A DNA stretch of 46,698 bases from Saccoglossus kowalevskii (lineage: Eukaryota > Hemichordata > Enteropneusta > Harrimaniidae): the NCBI RefSeq assembly GCF_000003605.2, contig NW_003141315.1, forward strand, positions 1 to 46,698, written 5' to 3'. Position numbers and translations under genes: made by a program. The notes below the pieces were generated by a model, which saw nothing but the letters and a program-made list of their open reading frames with translations, made no database searches and was not told the origin of the DNA. Positions 14,120-27,405 of this stretch are shown one piece after another; the stretch's first letter is position 1, and each line of letters opens with the position of its first letter.

Positions 14120-14866
14120 CAGCGAGCGCAGGATATTTACATACACCTAATTCCAGCACCCGGTAGGTAATTGCCGAGAAACTTTGCCACATCTCCAAAC
14201 ACTTTCTTAGACGCTCCAACGACCGTTGTAGACGAAATAAAATTACATACACACTTACATGACAGTTAATCAAAACAACTGACTAGGGTTTCGATGGGTT
14301 AAACTATTACAACGAATTTTGTCTGAGATCTGAAGGATGTTTGAAACTGACGGTGTGAAGGTGAAACTAAGTAAAAGATTCCAGAGAAAGATTGACTTGG
14401 CGATGAATGTTCTGGCAAACTGGCAATGGGACCAGCCATTGTGCGAAAAAATTAACGGGACACCCACAACTGTATAATTATTAATATTGAAAACATCATA
14501 AGAAACTTCCAATCGAAAAATTGAGATTTACCATTTCTTATTAATTTCCAGTTTAATGTTAGTATTATATTTCTCTCAAGTTTTACACAGCAATGATTTT
14601 TGTATCTACAAAGCAATAGGTTTTCGTGATATTTTAATAATTTATACGTTTGAGCGAAATCGCATAATTTATGCTCACGATGTCTTGTTCAAAGGCATTC
14701 CGCGTCCGGTGTTTGATTAACTGTCACTCAGGCGTGTTTGTAACTTTATTGCGTCTACAACGGTCGTTGGAGTGTCTAGGGAAATGCCTGGGGATGTTGC
14801 AAAGTCCATCGGTAAGTGTCTAACGGGTGCGGGAGTTAGGTTTATGTACATATCTTGCGCCCGCTG
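14120..14866. mobile_element. TA-flanked inverted-repeat transposon/MITE, 152-bp TIRs
   Basis: The left arm 14,120-14,271 begins CAGCGAGCGCAGGATATT. The right arm 14,715-14,866 ends in TTGCGCCCGCTG. Read in reverse complement, the right arm aligns with the left over its whole 152 bp, including the shared core CTCCAACGACCGTTGTAGAC. Both ends are flanked by TA. Unit 1 keeps the empty site (GATGTTAACATTA at about 251-263), so the insertion at a TA is directly visible. A TA target and long inverted repeats fit a Tc1/mariner-type non-autonomous element. The 443-bp middle holds no transposase; its longest frames are about 80 codons and unrecognised. Confidence 0.88.
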
Positions 14867-15313
14867 TAACATTATCACATAATTGAGATAAATTGCTAAC
14901 ACTTGTTGTTTTGTACACAATGTTAATGTACTATGTCCTGTATGCATTAATATCCCATCAGTTCAAAGTTTATGTCGCTAACTATCAATTTTTATCTTGT
15001 ACATACTGTTGATGTACATTAATGTCAATATTTCTATAAGCTAAGAATTTATATGGTTAATATCTGTTTTTTATGCAATGTTGTAATTGTAAGCTTGATA
15101 TTTGCTATAATTATTTGCTATAATTGAAAATATCATGTCCTCCCTCCCCATATACAATCGTTGCAATAATACTGTGGTGTAGTTTGATTCCCGTGTTTAC
15201 AAACTTGGTATATTAAATTATTTTCCAGTTTGTTTTTATTATAAGGCATAAGCAATAATAAGCAGTGGGGATTGGGTTGAGCTACTGATAGAAATTCCAT
15301 TCTGTACTTGCAG

Positions 15314-16207
15314 ACGGGTCATTGAAATTGACAACATACAGACAGACAATAGAAGGTAACCCAACTTCAAAGGCAGCACTATAACATTTAGTGGGTATAC
15401 GAGCATCAGCGTCATGGCGGCTACAGTGATAGAGCATAAGCCGACTATTGGTAAGTATACACATATCATGGATATGGTTGGGTAATATATTAACATAATA
15501 TTAACACATAAATGCGATGAGTCCCTCCTTGATTCAGTTTGTTTAAAGTTAGTACATAGATATATTGTATACATGTATTTTTGATAAGTTCGTCAATTTC
15601 AAAATTGGTGATTGGTATAAGATTCAATCAAGGTGTTATATGTATTGACTTTCTCCTTTCAGTTATACGACACATTAGCGTGACTTTTAACTTTGTAGCT
15701 AGCGATGTGTTAACACAATGCATCAACCGGAAGCCACAAACTCAGGAACAGCTTTCAGTGCACTCCCTGGGACCATTCGACGAGTTATTATAAATTATTC
15801 AGAAGCATTATTTTGTGACTTTCAATTAATACTAAATTGCAAAACTTCACTAAAGTTGAACAATATTGTTGTTGACTATATTAATAATTATATACAATAT
15901 ATTAATAATTATATACAAACATTGGTTATATCTTATTTTAATATAACAGATTGCTATAGGAAGTACAAGCGACGCCTGGAGCATATTGATAAAAAATCAT
16001 CGATACCCAATTGCGACAGTGTGTGTGTTACTTGCAAAAGATTGTATTAACCTCCCAAGGTTGCAGTGGAGTAACTATTTTGACAAAGCCTGGGGCTTGG
16101 GTAATATTCCCGCTCCTTTCATGCTAAGAATAACATCGGAAAGTTCACACGATGTCTACTTCCCCATAGAAGACATTGATGATACCATCACATTAGTAAT
16201 GTTCTGA
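15314..16207 (+). pseudogene. Expansin-like gene relic, unit 2
   Basis: The linker exon relic 15,314-15,450 is 137 nt, one base shorter than in units 1 and 3, which shifts the frame. The first barrel exon relic 15,663-15,781 has a 1-bp deletion, loses about 17 bp covering the conserved FDACS segment, and stops at the deletion junction shared with unit 1. The barrel core exon is absent. The last exon 15,950-16,207 is fully open (86 codons). It reads IAIGSTSDAWSILI, HRYPIATV, LPRLQWSNYFDKAWG and APFMLRITS, the C-terminal domain of expansins, and ends DDTITLVMF. A short product from the last exon alone cannot be excluded, but an expansin cannot be made. Confidence 0.85.
15876..15920. repeat. 22-bp tandem duplication
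   Basis: The stretch TATATTAATAATTATATACA occurs twice in a row just before the last expansin exon of unit 2, and once in unit 1 (about 2,523-2,543). Confidence 0.8.
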
Positions 16208-19200
16208 GTAAAGTAATGTTCAGTTCCCAGTGTGATGTATCTGTCATTTAAGTTAATCTTTCTGGGGTTTACATGGCTGGATCTCTGACATAAACTATTT
16301 TGTTTGTGCTACAACAATAAAACAATTTGTAACATCTGAGCTATCGTGTCACATTGGCCGTTATAATTTGTTTCTTCAAAAAACGCTTGAAAATATAATT
16401 TGTTATAGCTACTGAACACATGAATCTGAAATTTTGATTTTAGCATCTATATGTACATGTTTAACATAGATCTACGTTTGAGAATTTTTTATGATTGGTC
16501 GCATGATTCGGTTAAGACCCTTCTCAACAGAAAGGAATTTCTTTCTGATGAGACATTTGTCTTATTGATTTCAAATTTGACATGCTGCCTACTTTAACCA
16601 TATTCCTTGAGAATGCCAAAAATGTATAATTTAATAATAATTTATAATATAACTTTATAGTTTTGTAGTTTATATCGGATCACGTATCATTCATGGCAAA
16701 TTGAAAGAACACGCACTAGTCTAGAATCAAAATAGAACATGTCACCACGAAGTAAAGAAAATTTATGCCGAGAAGATTTACAAATCAACATTTTAATTTT
16801 AATTACATGATTGGAATTACTTATACTGGTACATTTCTCTGAGATGATACTATAATTAATAGGAGTTTATATATTAGTTGTAGTATATTTATAGTTAAGG
16901 TTGTGTTTACAAACCCGCAATAACTTGCAATAGTATTTGATGAACATTATAATCGAATAAGTATAAGAAAATGGACAATCTTGTTGCCCAAATTCCATTT
17001 GATTCAAATATCGTAAGACACATGTTTAAGAGAGCAAAGGTTATTATCAAGCGTGATCATGAATAACACCAGCTTATATCGAAATAAGGTATTATATACA
17101 TGTGTTTTAATGTAGTTGCAGCTCGAAGCAAGGTATATTGATATTTAATGAAGTAATAATGAAGATCACCTTAATGTTAATGTTTACTAAAGCAGTTGAA
17201 GATTATTTCCTAGTTTTATATCTGTTTCATTAATGTGGGAGTTGCCATTGATTGCTGCAAATACAAATCTAGCGTCATTCCGTTCCCTGGTTCAGGGAAA
17301 CAACACCCATATAGACTTATGCGAGGCTAATTACCAGATTATGCCGAATGTGCTACCCATCTTTAACACCTAACTGTCACAACATTCAGAAAGATTTTCG
17401 ATGCATCACATTCCACCTTGTATTTATTATTTGTTTGACTGCATTCTGTTTTTTTTTCTGGTCATTGGTTTTCAAGACGGCCCATTCACACCTAATTTGG
17501 CTCAACAGAACAGACCTTTCCTACAGAGAAGGCGGCTAATTTGAGGGACTTTTGTTAAATTTCGCATGTCATTGTAAATACCTAGCATTCCCACGAATAG
17601 CGAGTTTCATCATGGGCAATTTAATAATATTAATGTTTGTTGCATTTATTTAAGTTATTCTTTTAATTCCTCTTGTTATTGGCTTTAACTTATTTTGACT
17701 ATTTTTGACGAAAGGATATGATGTGCAAAATTGTATTTTATCGAATTGTCATGATAAATGTGTCGACATACAAGACAAAACATGTTGACACAATGAGCGT
17801 TCATTTTTACCAACACTGGGTCACACTACGCGATGTAATGCCGTCTTACTATATTTACAGAGCATACGAACATGGTCAGCAATTTGTTCGCCAATTCTAA
17901 TAAAATAACAGGCGTCTAAATTGCAGTTTGTGACAAGAACATTGTCAGTTTCTGATTCGAAATGCACAGGATCTGTGTTCAATAAAAGAACGGAAATGCG
18001 TAATTACAAGTACACTTTGCAGTAAAAAGTGTCATTTTAATGTATTCATGTGAAAATAAATATCTTATATATATTCCCGTGAAAAAAACAATGAAAAAAA
18101 ATATTTTCAATGGCTCCTCAATCCATTATTTGGCACTTTCATCTATGTTATTATTTCTCTCATAGTTTATTATTATGTATGCATTCGAACATCCATAGAA
18201 ATATTGGAAAACCAACAGAGTACAATCGTTAAAGCAATATATCTTGATGTCAATAGATTTAATATCCACTCAGTGCCCAACGTAGCCGAACCGTAAACAC
18301 ACTTCACATGCGCTCAACACCACGCTTCAAATGCTCTTTATATATAATACATAGAGTTTCAGGTTTCAAAGCAACTGAGGTTGGTTAACGAGCAGCTGCT
18401 TATGACGTTGGTTTAGGTCAGTCCATTCTCTAATGAAAAGTAAAAATATAATTATCTACGTGTTACCGTCCTGGTGTAGTAAGATGTGTGACTGGAATGT
18501 CAAATTATGGTATTGACATGCATAATTTCAGAATCGCATGTAATACGATATGTTGCAGGTCGTGACTGTAACCATGGTAATCAATGCAGCGTGTCACATA
18601 TATTGTTAGTATGCGAAAAACCTTTGTATATAAATTCAGAAATGATACATTCGTTTTGAAACCACGAAATATTATACATTATCGAGTGCACGACATTCAA
18701 TATTGTAAGATACAGTTGTTATCATGAATTCCGTTTTCAAATTGTCTGAAATTATAACAAAAATACTGATTTCCTGAAAACAGAATTTAAGAGATTTCAA
18801 TACTCTTTCGAGATGCATCGCCATTAGTATCCAAATAGTCCTAATAAATGACGTTGGTCGCATTGTTTGCTTGTTTCCTGTAATTTTAAGCAGTCAATGA
18901 CACCGACGTTTTTCATTCACAGTGAACCATAGAAATATAATCAGTAAGCACGGATGCAAATGTATTGCGCAGAGTGAATTATCTGAAATTTATAATCTAA
19001 CCCAATACACAGATCGATCAAAGTGTGATGTAATAATTCTTTTTCTATAAAACATAATGTCAAAGTAGAAGTAGTAATAGTAACACCTACCAGACTATGC
19101 AGCGAAGTCTCTCTCACGGAAGAATCAGGAGTATTTACTCTCTTATTTCTAATAAATATTTAAAGTTTATTGTCACAGATCAATCAAAGTGTGATGTAAT

Positions 19201-22200
19201 AATTCTTTTTCTATTACATATAATATCAAAGTAGAAGTAGTAGTAGTAACACTTACCAGATTATGCAGCGATGTTTCTCATATGGTAGAATCGGGAGTTT
19301 TTTCTCTGTTATTTCTAATAAATATTTGAAGTTTATTGTCGACAATCACACATGTTATAAGAAATCACCAATGCTAATTTGATGTTGTTCAAATTATTAA
19401 ATTTTAAGTCTTTGCCACAATACATATGGTTTATCAAACTTTATATCCAGTGATGTTATAAATCTGCTACACGGATGAAGGCTTCAATATGCACTTGTAC
19501 TTATATTATGTTCACGGACTTGTATTTTTTTATTTGTGACCTTTAATCAATAATTTACGGCTGAAGGTTTATTTTTGCTACACAATATGTCTATATACAA
19601 TATGCCGTAGCAGTTCATATACGAGATTCTAGGGTTGAGTTAGTGAGATTACCAGAATTGCAAACTACTTTGACAGAATACATCACATATACATACTGCA
19701 CATGACGACGAGGCAAAATAATGATTAAAGTGACACATATACAAAGATGACTTGTTGCATCCGCCCACATGCTCATCTATACAACACGGCGAACAAGGTG
19801 ACAACATCTGCTATTTTAATCTCAATTTATATATTGCTAAAACAGATTATGCCTCGATTTATTCATCATTGGTATCATTAACTGTGTAGACTTGATGTTC
19901 GAATTATAATATGTTAACCCGACGTTCATTGTACATTGTCACACTTTTTTTTGCAATTTCCTGGCCGAATATTTTCCATTTATTTTGATTAACCTTTTGA
20001 GTTTTGTCCTTTGAGTTTAGCTAACAATTACGGCCATCTGATTTGTTTATTTCATTATCATTGGTGGTGTCTGTAATATAATCGTGTGAGTGGAGAATTG
20101 AAATTATGTGCAGTACATCGTCAACAATAATAACATGTCACATCATGTTTGCATTCCCTGTTTTGTGATATAGTCACTTGGGAGAATATAGTAATGTTAT
20201 AGTAATATCGAAATCCAATGTTCCCTCAGTGGGAGTGTTTTAAGGTAAGTGCAATTCAAACGTTTCACGTCGTATGTCGGTTTAATTAGAGGCCTTTTAT
20301 AAAAATGTACTAAAGCATTATTATACAGCAATGTTCAAACTCGTGCCTTTCTCAATACGTCACATTAAACGGTTATCGTACGTCCACTGTTTTGATGAAA
20401 TATCTATGTTTTACTAGCGTCGCTGGTATGTTATTTTTTTTTATTTTAGCTGATATAAATATTCAATTCTGAATGACAAGTATTTTAGCGTAATTATAAA
20501 AAATATATATAAACATAAAATACCAATAATAAGACAAGTCGCTCCTGCACAAGTTGTAACTCTTATACATCGCCCGAAATGTACAATAATGCACACACTG
20601 TTTCGCAATTCTAAACCAACGTCATTCACATAAAATATCTTAAACTAAATCCGTATTTTGCCGTACTATAACAACATTATCGAATTTTCCACGAAGTAAT
20701 AATGCATTTTCGGTTGATAATATGGCAATAATAATATGCTATTACACCAAGATGTTTGTATAAATACTGGAAAGTTGACAAATTCTGAGCAGGAAGAAAT
20801 TTATTTTAGGTTATTCTGTTTTGTTTTAACTCCCTAAATAATGTATCATCTATAAATACGTATGTTAGTTATTTTAAACGAGGTAACATTATACAGGTTC
20901 AGGATCAAAGAAATTTGGACAATGGCATATTATAAGCTAAAGGCAAATCGTGAGTGTACAATGAACACGGGTTAGCATCGTTGCAGGCTAAGGAAATTGA
21001 ACAGTATATGACTAGATGATTGCAATATCCATCAATCAAATAGACGCAATCGCTCGAGTTTTTTACCTGTCGAGTGTCGATGTTCTACTAATATACCATA
21101 TTTATTTATAGGTCCTTGGTTACTGAAAAGATGAGAGCAGTGCGTATAACTGCAGTGACATCTCTCAGATTGACACTTGAGAATATGAGGCCTCATACGT
21201 GCGTAGTACTAGTTTCTTGCGGAATTTGTAATTTCACCTATTCCCATCAACATCATAATAATAACGTCTATGGCGTTGTGATTTAAATTTACAAATTAAA
21301 TGTTATGTGTTAATGTACACAACCACAATGTCTGTCAGTTTCTGTATTAATCGGTGTTATATATAGATTTGAAACGTAAATCAAAATCACGGACAAAATC
21401 CGATGTTATGTGCTTATTCGCGATATGTATGTTTTTAACCAGTAGTTCCACAATTAGAATTATACATAAGCTTTATTGAAACTCTTTTAAATAATCAACA
21501 ACAGCGTAACTCAGCATTACTTTTCTACATCATACGTGACGACATAGAATCCGCGTACGCTGTGCAATAATTAACTAATTAATGTATTTGAAATCCAATC
21601 AAAAAAGTATCACGTTATCTGTTTATCGCGATGGCATCTAAAACACTAAAGCTAGAATACTAAATCTTTCTTCCATAAATATTTGCTAGATTATATGGTT
21701 GCAATTTCAGTCTGTGTGAACCAACTTGAATGTGGTTAATTTTAGAGAATTATATTATTTGTTCATAATCATGAGACCCTTCAGATTTTGTTGAGAAGAA
21801 TACAGACACAATACTGCATTGCCCGCTTAAATACAGATCCAATTTTTCTCATAGTCGCTTCGGATGTACAAAATACCAATGGTTCATTTATCAGTGAAAC
21901 GGTGGACGCAATGACGGGAGAAAATGAAACTGTTATGGTAAAAAACAGGTTTTGTTGATGTCTCGCTCTGTCTCACTGTCTCGCTCTAAGCGAGATTTCG
22001 GCAGCCATTTGTATCTAAGGTTTATTAATGCCTTAATAAAACACTATATGTGTTAACAGAACAATACTGAATATTTATCAATATCTAGAACGTGTTCTGT
22101 CAGTTTCAGGCATTTTTTGATCGGGAATGATTGACAGAGTACAGCAGAAACAAGGGTTCAAAATGCAATTCACAACAAAGAATTGCTGACATAAGTAGTA

Positions 22201-24230
22201 TTATGACCAAGTTATATTCTCTGTGTAGAATACACAGTTGAAGAAATATATTTTACTCGTGAACTAGTTATGAAAAAAACTGTCTATCGCAGAATCCTGA
22301 TCTTGCATGCTCAGTAGTGTAACGACCAGAGAACTAGAAACTTGTATATAACTATAGCAATTTGTATTATTTTTTTTCGATTGCATTTATACATTTGGCT
22401 CATGGCTCTTGTTTCTATGTTTTGGTTTGCTGTTTAGGACGTTGTTAAATTGAGAATAACCGACGATGATCGTGTGAATGGAAAGTTAACTAGTACTTAT
22501 TTTAGCATTTTGATATTCATGATCTTAATTTTGCGTTAGCGACATAAAACAATTATAGCGTCACTAGCAAATGAAACTTACATGGATAGTAAAACCTACT
22601 TTATACTGTACAATCATGTATCTCATGCCTAATTGATATTTTCACAAACGTGGTTTAAACCCAAAATATCCCGACATACAACGCAGAATATCGAATAAAA
22701 CAGTATTCAGCACAATATTTCTGCTAACAATAACACAGTCCTGTACGTTGATGTCGTAGAAGGCGCCAGATATATCTACCTTTGCAGTCAGCTAAGTTCC
22801 AGTCATTTTCGGACTTGTAGAAGTTGAGAAAACGATCACTTCATGTACAGAATGTGTTTTAGTAGCTATATTCCGGTCAGGATGCATGACAATAATAACA
22901 GATACGATAATTATATAAAAGCGGCGAGGTGTTTGATATCGTACCTGTGCGGGGCAGACAACACATGTAAACATACATTGTTTAAAAAGTCTAACGCGTT
23001 TTGTGTGATCAACATGGTGGGGTAAAAAGAGGTGGAAGACCAGCGGTGTTACACCCCCAGTGAGTCTAGGAGAACAATATTTCAAAAACTGAACAGTGAA
23101 TTAGCTCGAGAAGTCTTTAGGAAAATATCACAAAATCACTAATGCTACGATGTTGAAGTTTGCTCAATACATTTTTAACTACCCGTCGGTAATGTACAGG
23201 TAAACTGTATGCTTAAGATTGTAAACATATGATTTTTAGAACAGTAATAGCCAAACCGGTGAATCCGGGTCTTTGCATGTGACTCAGGACACATGTATGC
23301 AAGATAGTACATTGGTACTGATATCTGGTTGCCATTGTGCAAGATAACAATATCCACAAATATTGTGTATCGTGTATAGTGGTATTGAATGTAATATCTA
23401 TGTTTTTAATAGAGATTGGCGTTCTAAAAACCGGTTACGGTATTCTCGTTTGTAACACCTCTTTTAACACATATAATTGTATAATTATCAGTTCCCAATA
23501 AATGTATTATGAACATAATTTATAACTATACACTAATCAAAAAATGCACTTTTAGCAGTGGATTCTGAATTCTAAAAAAACAGAAGAAATGTTGAAAAAA
23601 ATTAAATCATTGAAAAAATATCTGTTCTAATCAACTTTATGTTTTTGTATTTACAATCCAAACAAAACCAAATTAATTGGACTAATACAAATGACAAATA
23701 AGTATTTTTATCTAACTAAATTTGACCTACGACCCTATGTAAATGTCAAGCGTTTGTACACAAAGCATCACGTGACGGGACTGTCAGGTAATGTACCAGA
23801 CGACTTGTGTGGCGCGGAAATAATGGGACTTCGTCCGCGTGTTACTGCAAATAACTTGCAAGAAAGGCTACATGGAACATTGTTTCGAATTATGCTTCAA
23901 ACGGTAAAATACTCATTTGAAATGTTTTTATCACTCACTGTGTTTTGAGCAGAGTGTTTTTTACTGAGCAAGTTACACAAATTAGGTACAGTTGTAAACT
24001 TGAAAAGTCCGGATGAAGTGGTTCCATGGGTCTATAGATCAGACAAAATAAAATACCGATAATTGAATTTCTGTTATCAACACTTAATACTATTTTTTAT
24101 GTTGGTTTTACCATGTTGCTACTCTCATACAACTGTTTGTATCCAGGAGCATCTCAGCTTGCTGGAACAGAAAATGCTGTGAATCCCCGTTAAGAATGTT
24201 GAAAGAGATGATGCAATGATAATGAACATT
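16208..24230. other. Unit 2 downstream spacer, no gene recognised
   Basis: This is the counterpart of the unit 1 and unit 3 spacers. AATAAA motifs lie at about 16,316 and 17,981; the latter (CAATAAAAGAACGGAAAT) is conserved in unit 3 at about 38,317 and could be an old polyadenylation signal. The exon-like block at about 18,363-18,416 has a stop. Two stretches with no match in unit 1 (about 22,397-22,695 and 22,912-23,509) lack clear inverted repeats or coding domains. Otherwise I see only AT-rich noncoding DNA. Confidence 0.5.
19008..19339. repeat. 166-bp tandem duplication inside unit 2
   Basis: The block starting CACAGATCGATCAAAGTG at 19,008 is repeated from 19,174 (CACAGATCAATCAAAGTG) with scattered substitutions. 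Both copies contain AAAGTAGAAGTAGTA and end ATTTCTAATAAATATTT. Unit 3 has one diverged copy at about 39,340-39,450 and unit 1 lacks most of it. Confidence 0.85.
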
Positions 24231-26440
24231 GATAGCAATGTATCAGTTTATGCCAGCATCCAGTGTAATGAAACTAGTAAACAGTACTAATCTTGTAAAA
24301 CATAAACAGTTTTTGGTTTGGCTGTACTTAAACTGTACACCCGGTTTGTTTAGCAATTGTATTGTCTATAAACTTTTAAATTAAACGATAATTTGTAATA
24401 AAGCGGAAATTTAACAATTCCTTTTGCAATTTATATTCGTTATTCACAGAAACGTTTTATTCTATAAAGAATATTTATACACTCAACCCGTTCAAAATGA
24501 TTTGTGCATTCCACACGGTGACATACATTTTAAACGTGTTTATTTAAAATCATTTCATACTCAAGCAAGAAAAGAGACACGTGAAACATGTTGAAGAACT
24601 AGCTTTGCACTCTCAGACTGGGTATTTTTTCTATGCAAAAATGAAAAAAGAGAAACTTTAGATTTCGCATCATTATATTTTGTTAATATCTCAGCTTCCA
24701 CATACAAATATACACTTACTATCTCTATGTAAATTATTTTATTGCATAATAATTTTTAATATATAATTTGTACTGTATTTCACCTGATTTCATTGCTTTT
24801 TGTTTTTACTTTCACTCTCACGTGCATACTGAAACTCATAGAAGTGTAACATAGTAACAATCAATTACAGATGTAATTAGTTTATAAAATTCACAAATGT
24901 GGACCAGTAACAATATTAGTTGTGAAAAAGAGAGAAGGAGAAGGGAAATTCACTTAAGCCGTTGTAACAATACGCTCTGCTTCTAAAAATTGAAAATGAA
25001 CAAATGACCACAAAATATAATTGAAATATTGACAGAAATAATAAATACATATTATTCATCATACATTATTCAATGGTTATAGTTCTCACAATCTGCAAAA
25101 GTAATAAATACACAGAAATAATTTTGATGTCATATTTTCAGAAGACGCCGCCATATAATTTTTTTTTATTTAGACGATACTATTTCAAGCTGCAGACTGT
25201 CTAAAATATTGATCCAACATCCAATCAACACATCTACTATTCACCACAAAAATGGTATACATAATTGAACAACCAAGAAAGCAACAAACACCAGGCTGCA
25301 TCCTGAGGGTAATAAAACAGCGTCTTACAACCAAGCATTACAAACATGACTTGCAACACCCGTCTCAATATAACCTTTAGCATCAGTGGGTCCTATACTC
25401 ATTTGAATGTATGTAAAACAAGCTTAGCCAATCGATGCACGCGACTCAGCAAATTTTTGACCAACCACTGATTTAATTTATTGTTCCGTGAGGGCGCCAT
25501 TACTATCTATAAAGAAAATAAACATATATAAAATCACAAGCAGTGAATATAAAGTAGACACACGAGACTAGCCCAAACAAAATCTTCTTGAAATACAATT
25601 ATGCAGCTAGTAAATCAGATCTAGTGTTTAAATAAATATTATAGATTGAAATGAATTTTCTGAAACATTATATTGCGGTGATACCAGTTATAAATAGGTA
25701 TTCACGGTATCACACTACACTACACTACACTACCCTACCCTACACTACACTACACTACACTACACTACACTACACTACCTCAAAATTGAATAATACCAGT
25801 TTGAATTTTAGGTGTTTTTGCACGCTCATACTCTCGGCATACTGACCAGTCTTTTGCCGCCTTTGCTAGTACAGTGCTTAATTTTTAACGCTTTATATTT
25901 AAGTATATTTTGTCACTGTTGTTTTTATGCTTATCCTTATTTTGGAAAACATGCAAAATTATCTGTTGAAACATAGATATTGTAGGTTTGGTTGCCATAC
26001 ACAATTGGCGATAAGCTGTTGATGTTTGTGTTTTTTAGATTTACATGGACCTGCCTACGAAAAGATTGCATATGTTTTAACGTACGTCTTTTGAAACCAA
26101 GATATAATACCGGCCATTTCTCGTTCACATAGAACTAGAGCACGAGTAATATTGTCATTTCGTAGAAACGGTGGCACATTTATAACACACTCTAGTGGGT
26201 GGACGAACAAGTAGCACTATAGAAAAAAACATATTGCTATTGTCTTTGAAGCGACAATAATGTTGTTACAACCGAAATGTGTATTATATAATCGTAATCG
26301 GCATTCGTTTCATCAACAAATGAATACAACTGTTATTTCATTCGTTTCTCGACTCGGCTTTATATTGTCTGAACTAACATCGGAATCTTAATTTGTAAGT
26401 GCGGATAAGAGGCCAGCAAAGCGTTATGACATTGCATAAA
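24231..26440. other. Spacer between units 2 and 3, no gene recognised
   Basis: This is about 2.2 kb of AT-rich sequence with no match in the much shorter unit 1/unit 2 junction. It contains a CACTA pentamer repeat at 25,711-25,778. No splice-bounded exon, RNA gene or inverted-repeat element could be supported. Confidence 0.5.
25711..25778. repeat. (CACTA)n microsatellite
   Basis: About 13 head-to-tail CACTA units, with two TACCC variants near the middle. The open frame across it (YTTLHYTT repeated) is an artefact of the repeat. Confidence 0.95.
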
Positions 26441-26444
26441 GAAC

Positions 26445-26575
26445 AACGAATCCCTATGTTTTGATAGTGTATTCTTGGAGTCAATAATGTATGCACGGTT
26501 CCGGGAACGCTTTGCCAACACGACTACTAATTTTGGAGTGCATCCAATCAGCACATTGCGTCAGAAATAGGAAAA
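26445..26575 (+). mobile_element. Trace of the same LINE 3' tail as at 9,793-9,910
   Basis: GATAGTGTATTCTTGGAGT at 26,464 and the following GGGAACGCTTTGCCAACAC match 9,816-9,880 closely. The zinc-knuckle part is missing here. Because it sits at the same distance upstream of the PAN exon in both units, the LINE relic was there before the duplication. Confidence 0.55.
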
Positions 26576-26879
26576 AATCTTTTATCTACGAGAATTATTG
26601 GAATTACTATATTTCCCAGCTTTATGATAAATAATCAATATTGACTAAACGATGAATTGAATTTTGTTATAAACAGCATCATAATTTGAAAAACACAACA
26701 TTATAAATTGATGTTTCTAGTCATATTAGGAAATGTGAATCCAAGTAAATCTGAAAATGTGTATTGATCTTTATATTGGAGCATTGCATGTGTATGTTAA
26801 CTGTGATATTTACTGTGTGGTGTCAAGTCAATACTAGGTTTCAAAAAAGCGGAATAATGTTCTTATTAGATTACATATA

Positions 26880-27042
26880 AAAATGTCGCTCTCAACTGAT
26901 GTGAGCATTACAATCACAAATCTCGTGTACGCTATATTGAGTATGCGCACATACATTTAAGTGCAGTTAATTTTACCTAACGTGTTTGTCGCATTGTTTT
27001 CTGAACCTTGTCATTGTGATTCCCTAAGATGAAATCTGAGCA
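26880..27042 (+). promoter_or_regulatory. Conserved block upstream of PAN exon, candidate promoter/5' UTR
   Basis: About 160 bp before the ATG are well kept between unit 3 and unit 2 (10,265-10,432), including CGCTATATTGAGTATGCGCA and GCAGTTAATTT. TATATT within this block could be a TATA-like element. Conservation may only reflect shared ancestry, because the unit 2 gene is dead. No transcription start can be fixed from sequence. Confidence 0.3.
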
Positions 27043-27405
27043 ATGTTGAAAATCGATCAATTCTTTGTTGCGTTTGTGATGCTACGGATTGTAATTATAA
27101 CATCGACGTCACACGGACAAACATGTCACAACACAGTGAGCGAGCAGTTAAACAACGCAGTATATATCCACGTCGCTAATCACCATTTCATCGGACACAC
27201 ATTCAATGTGGTAAAAGTGTTCAGTATCTTTGAGTGCAGTAGCATGTGTCAAGAATCGTCTAGATGTACATCGTACAATTTCCAGAGAAGGACAAGTCGA
27301 TGTGAACTGAATTCTAAAGCGGCATCCACTATCAACCAATTGATATATAATCCTGATATTAGCTATTTTGTGCTCTGTGCGAACAGTTCAAACTCATTGA
27401 TGTCG
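27043..27405 (+). CDS. First exon: signal peptide plus PAN/apple domain (unit 3)
   Basis: This is the 121-codon start of a secreted protein. Residues 1-26 form a signal peptide with hydrophobic core FFVAFVMLRIVII and likely cleavage near SHGQ. The rest fits a PAN/apple module: VYIHVAN, FECSSMCQESSRCTSYNF, SRCELN, then NPDISYFVLC, with the usual pattern of paired cysteines. PAN domains bind proteins or sugars outside the cell. The ATG is the first in frame after the conserved upstream block. The exon ends at TCG before GTAAGT, phase 0. Unit 2 has a broken copy at 10,433. It probably belongs to the expansin-like gene downstream, but the phases (0 here, 1 at 33,873) require at least one unseen exon between them. 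It could instead be a small separate gene. Confidence 0.82.

Larger units (their letters stand above)
9790..24230 (+). repeat. Segmental duplication unit 2
   Basis: This is the second tandem copy. It opens with the LINE tail shared with unit 3, then the PAN exon relic at 10,433, the linker and expansin relics at 15,314-16,207, and a long spacer. Compared with the other copies it carries a TA-flanked inverted-repeat element at 14,120-14,866. It also has a local 166-bp tandem duplication at 19,008-19,339 and extra sequence at about 22,397-22,695 and 22,912-23,509. It is closer to unit 1 than to unit 3 around the expansin relic, with which it shares the deletion junction at about 15,780. Borders are approximate. 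Confidence 0.85.

Noticed and set aside
25651-25845. 64-codon frame with repeated YTTLH
   Set aside because: This is translation of the CACTA microsatellite.
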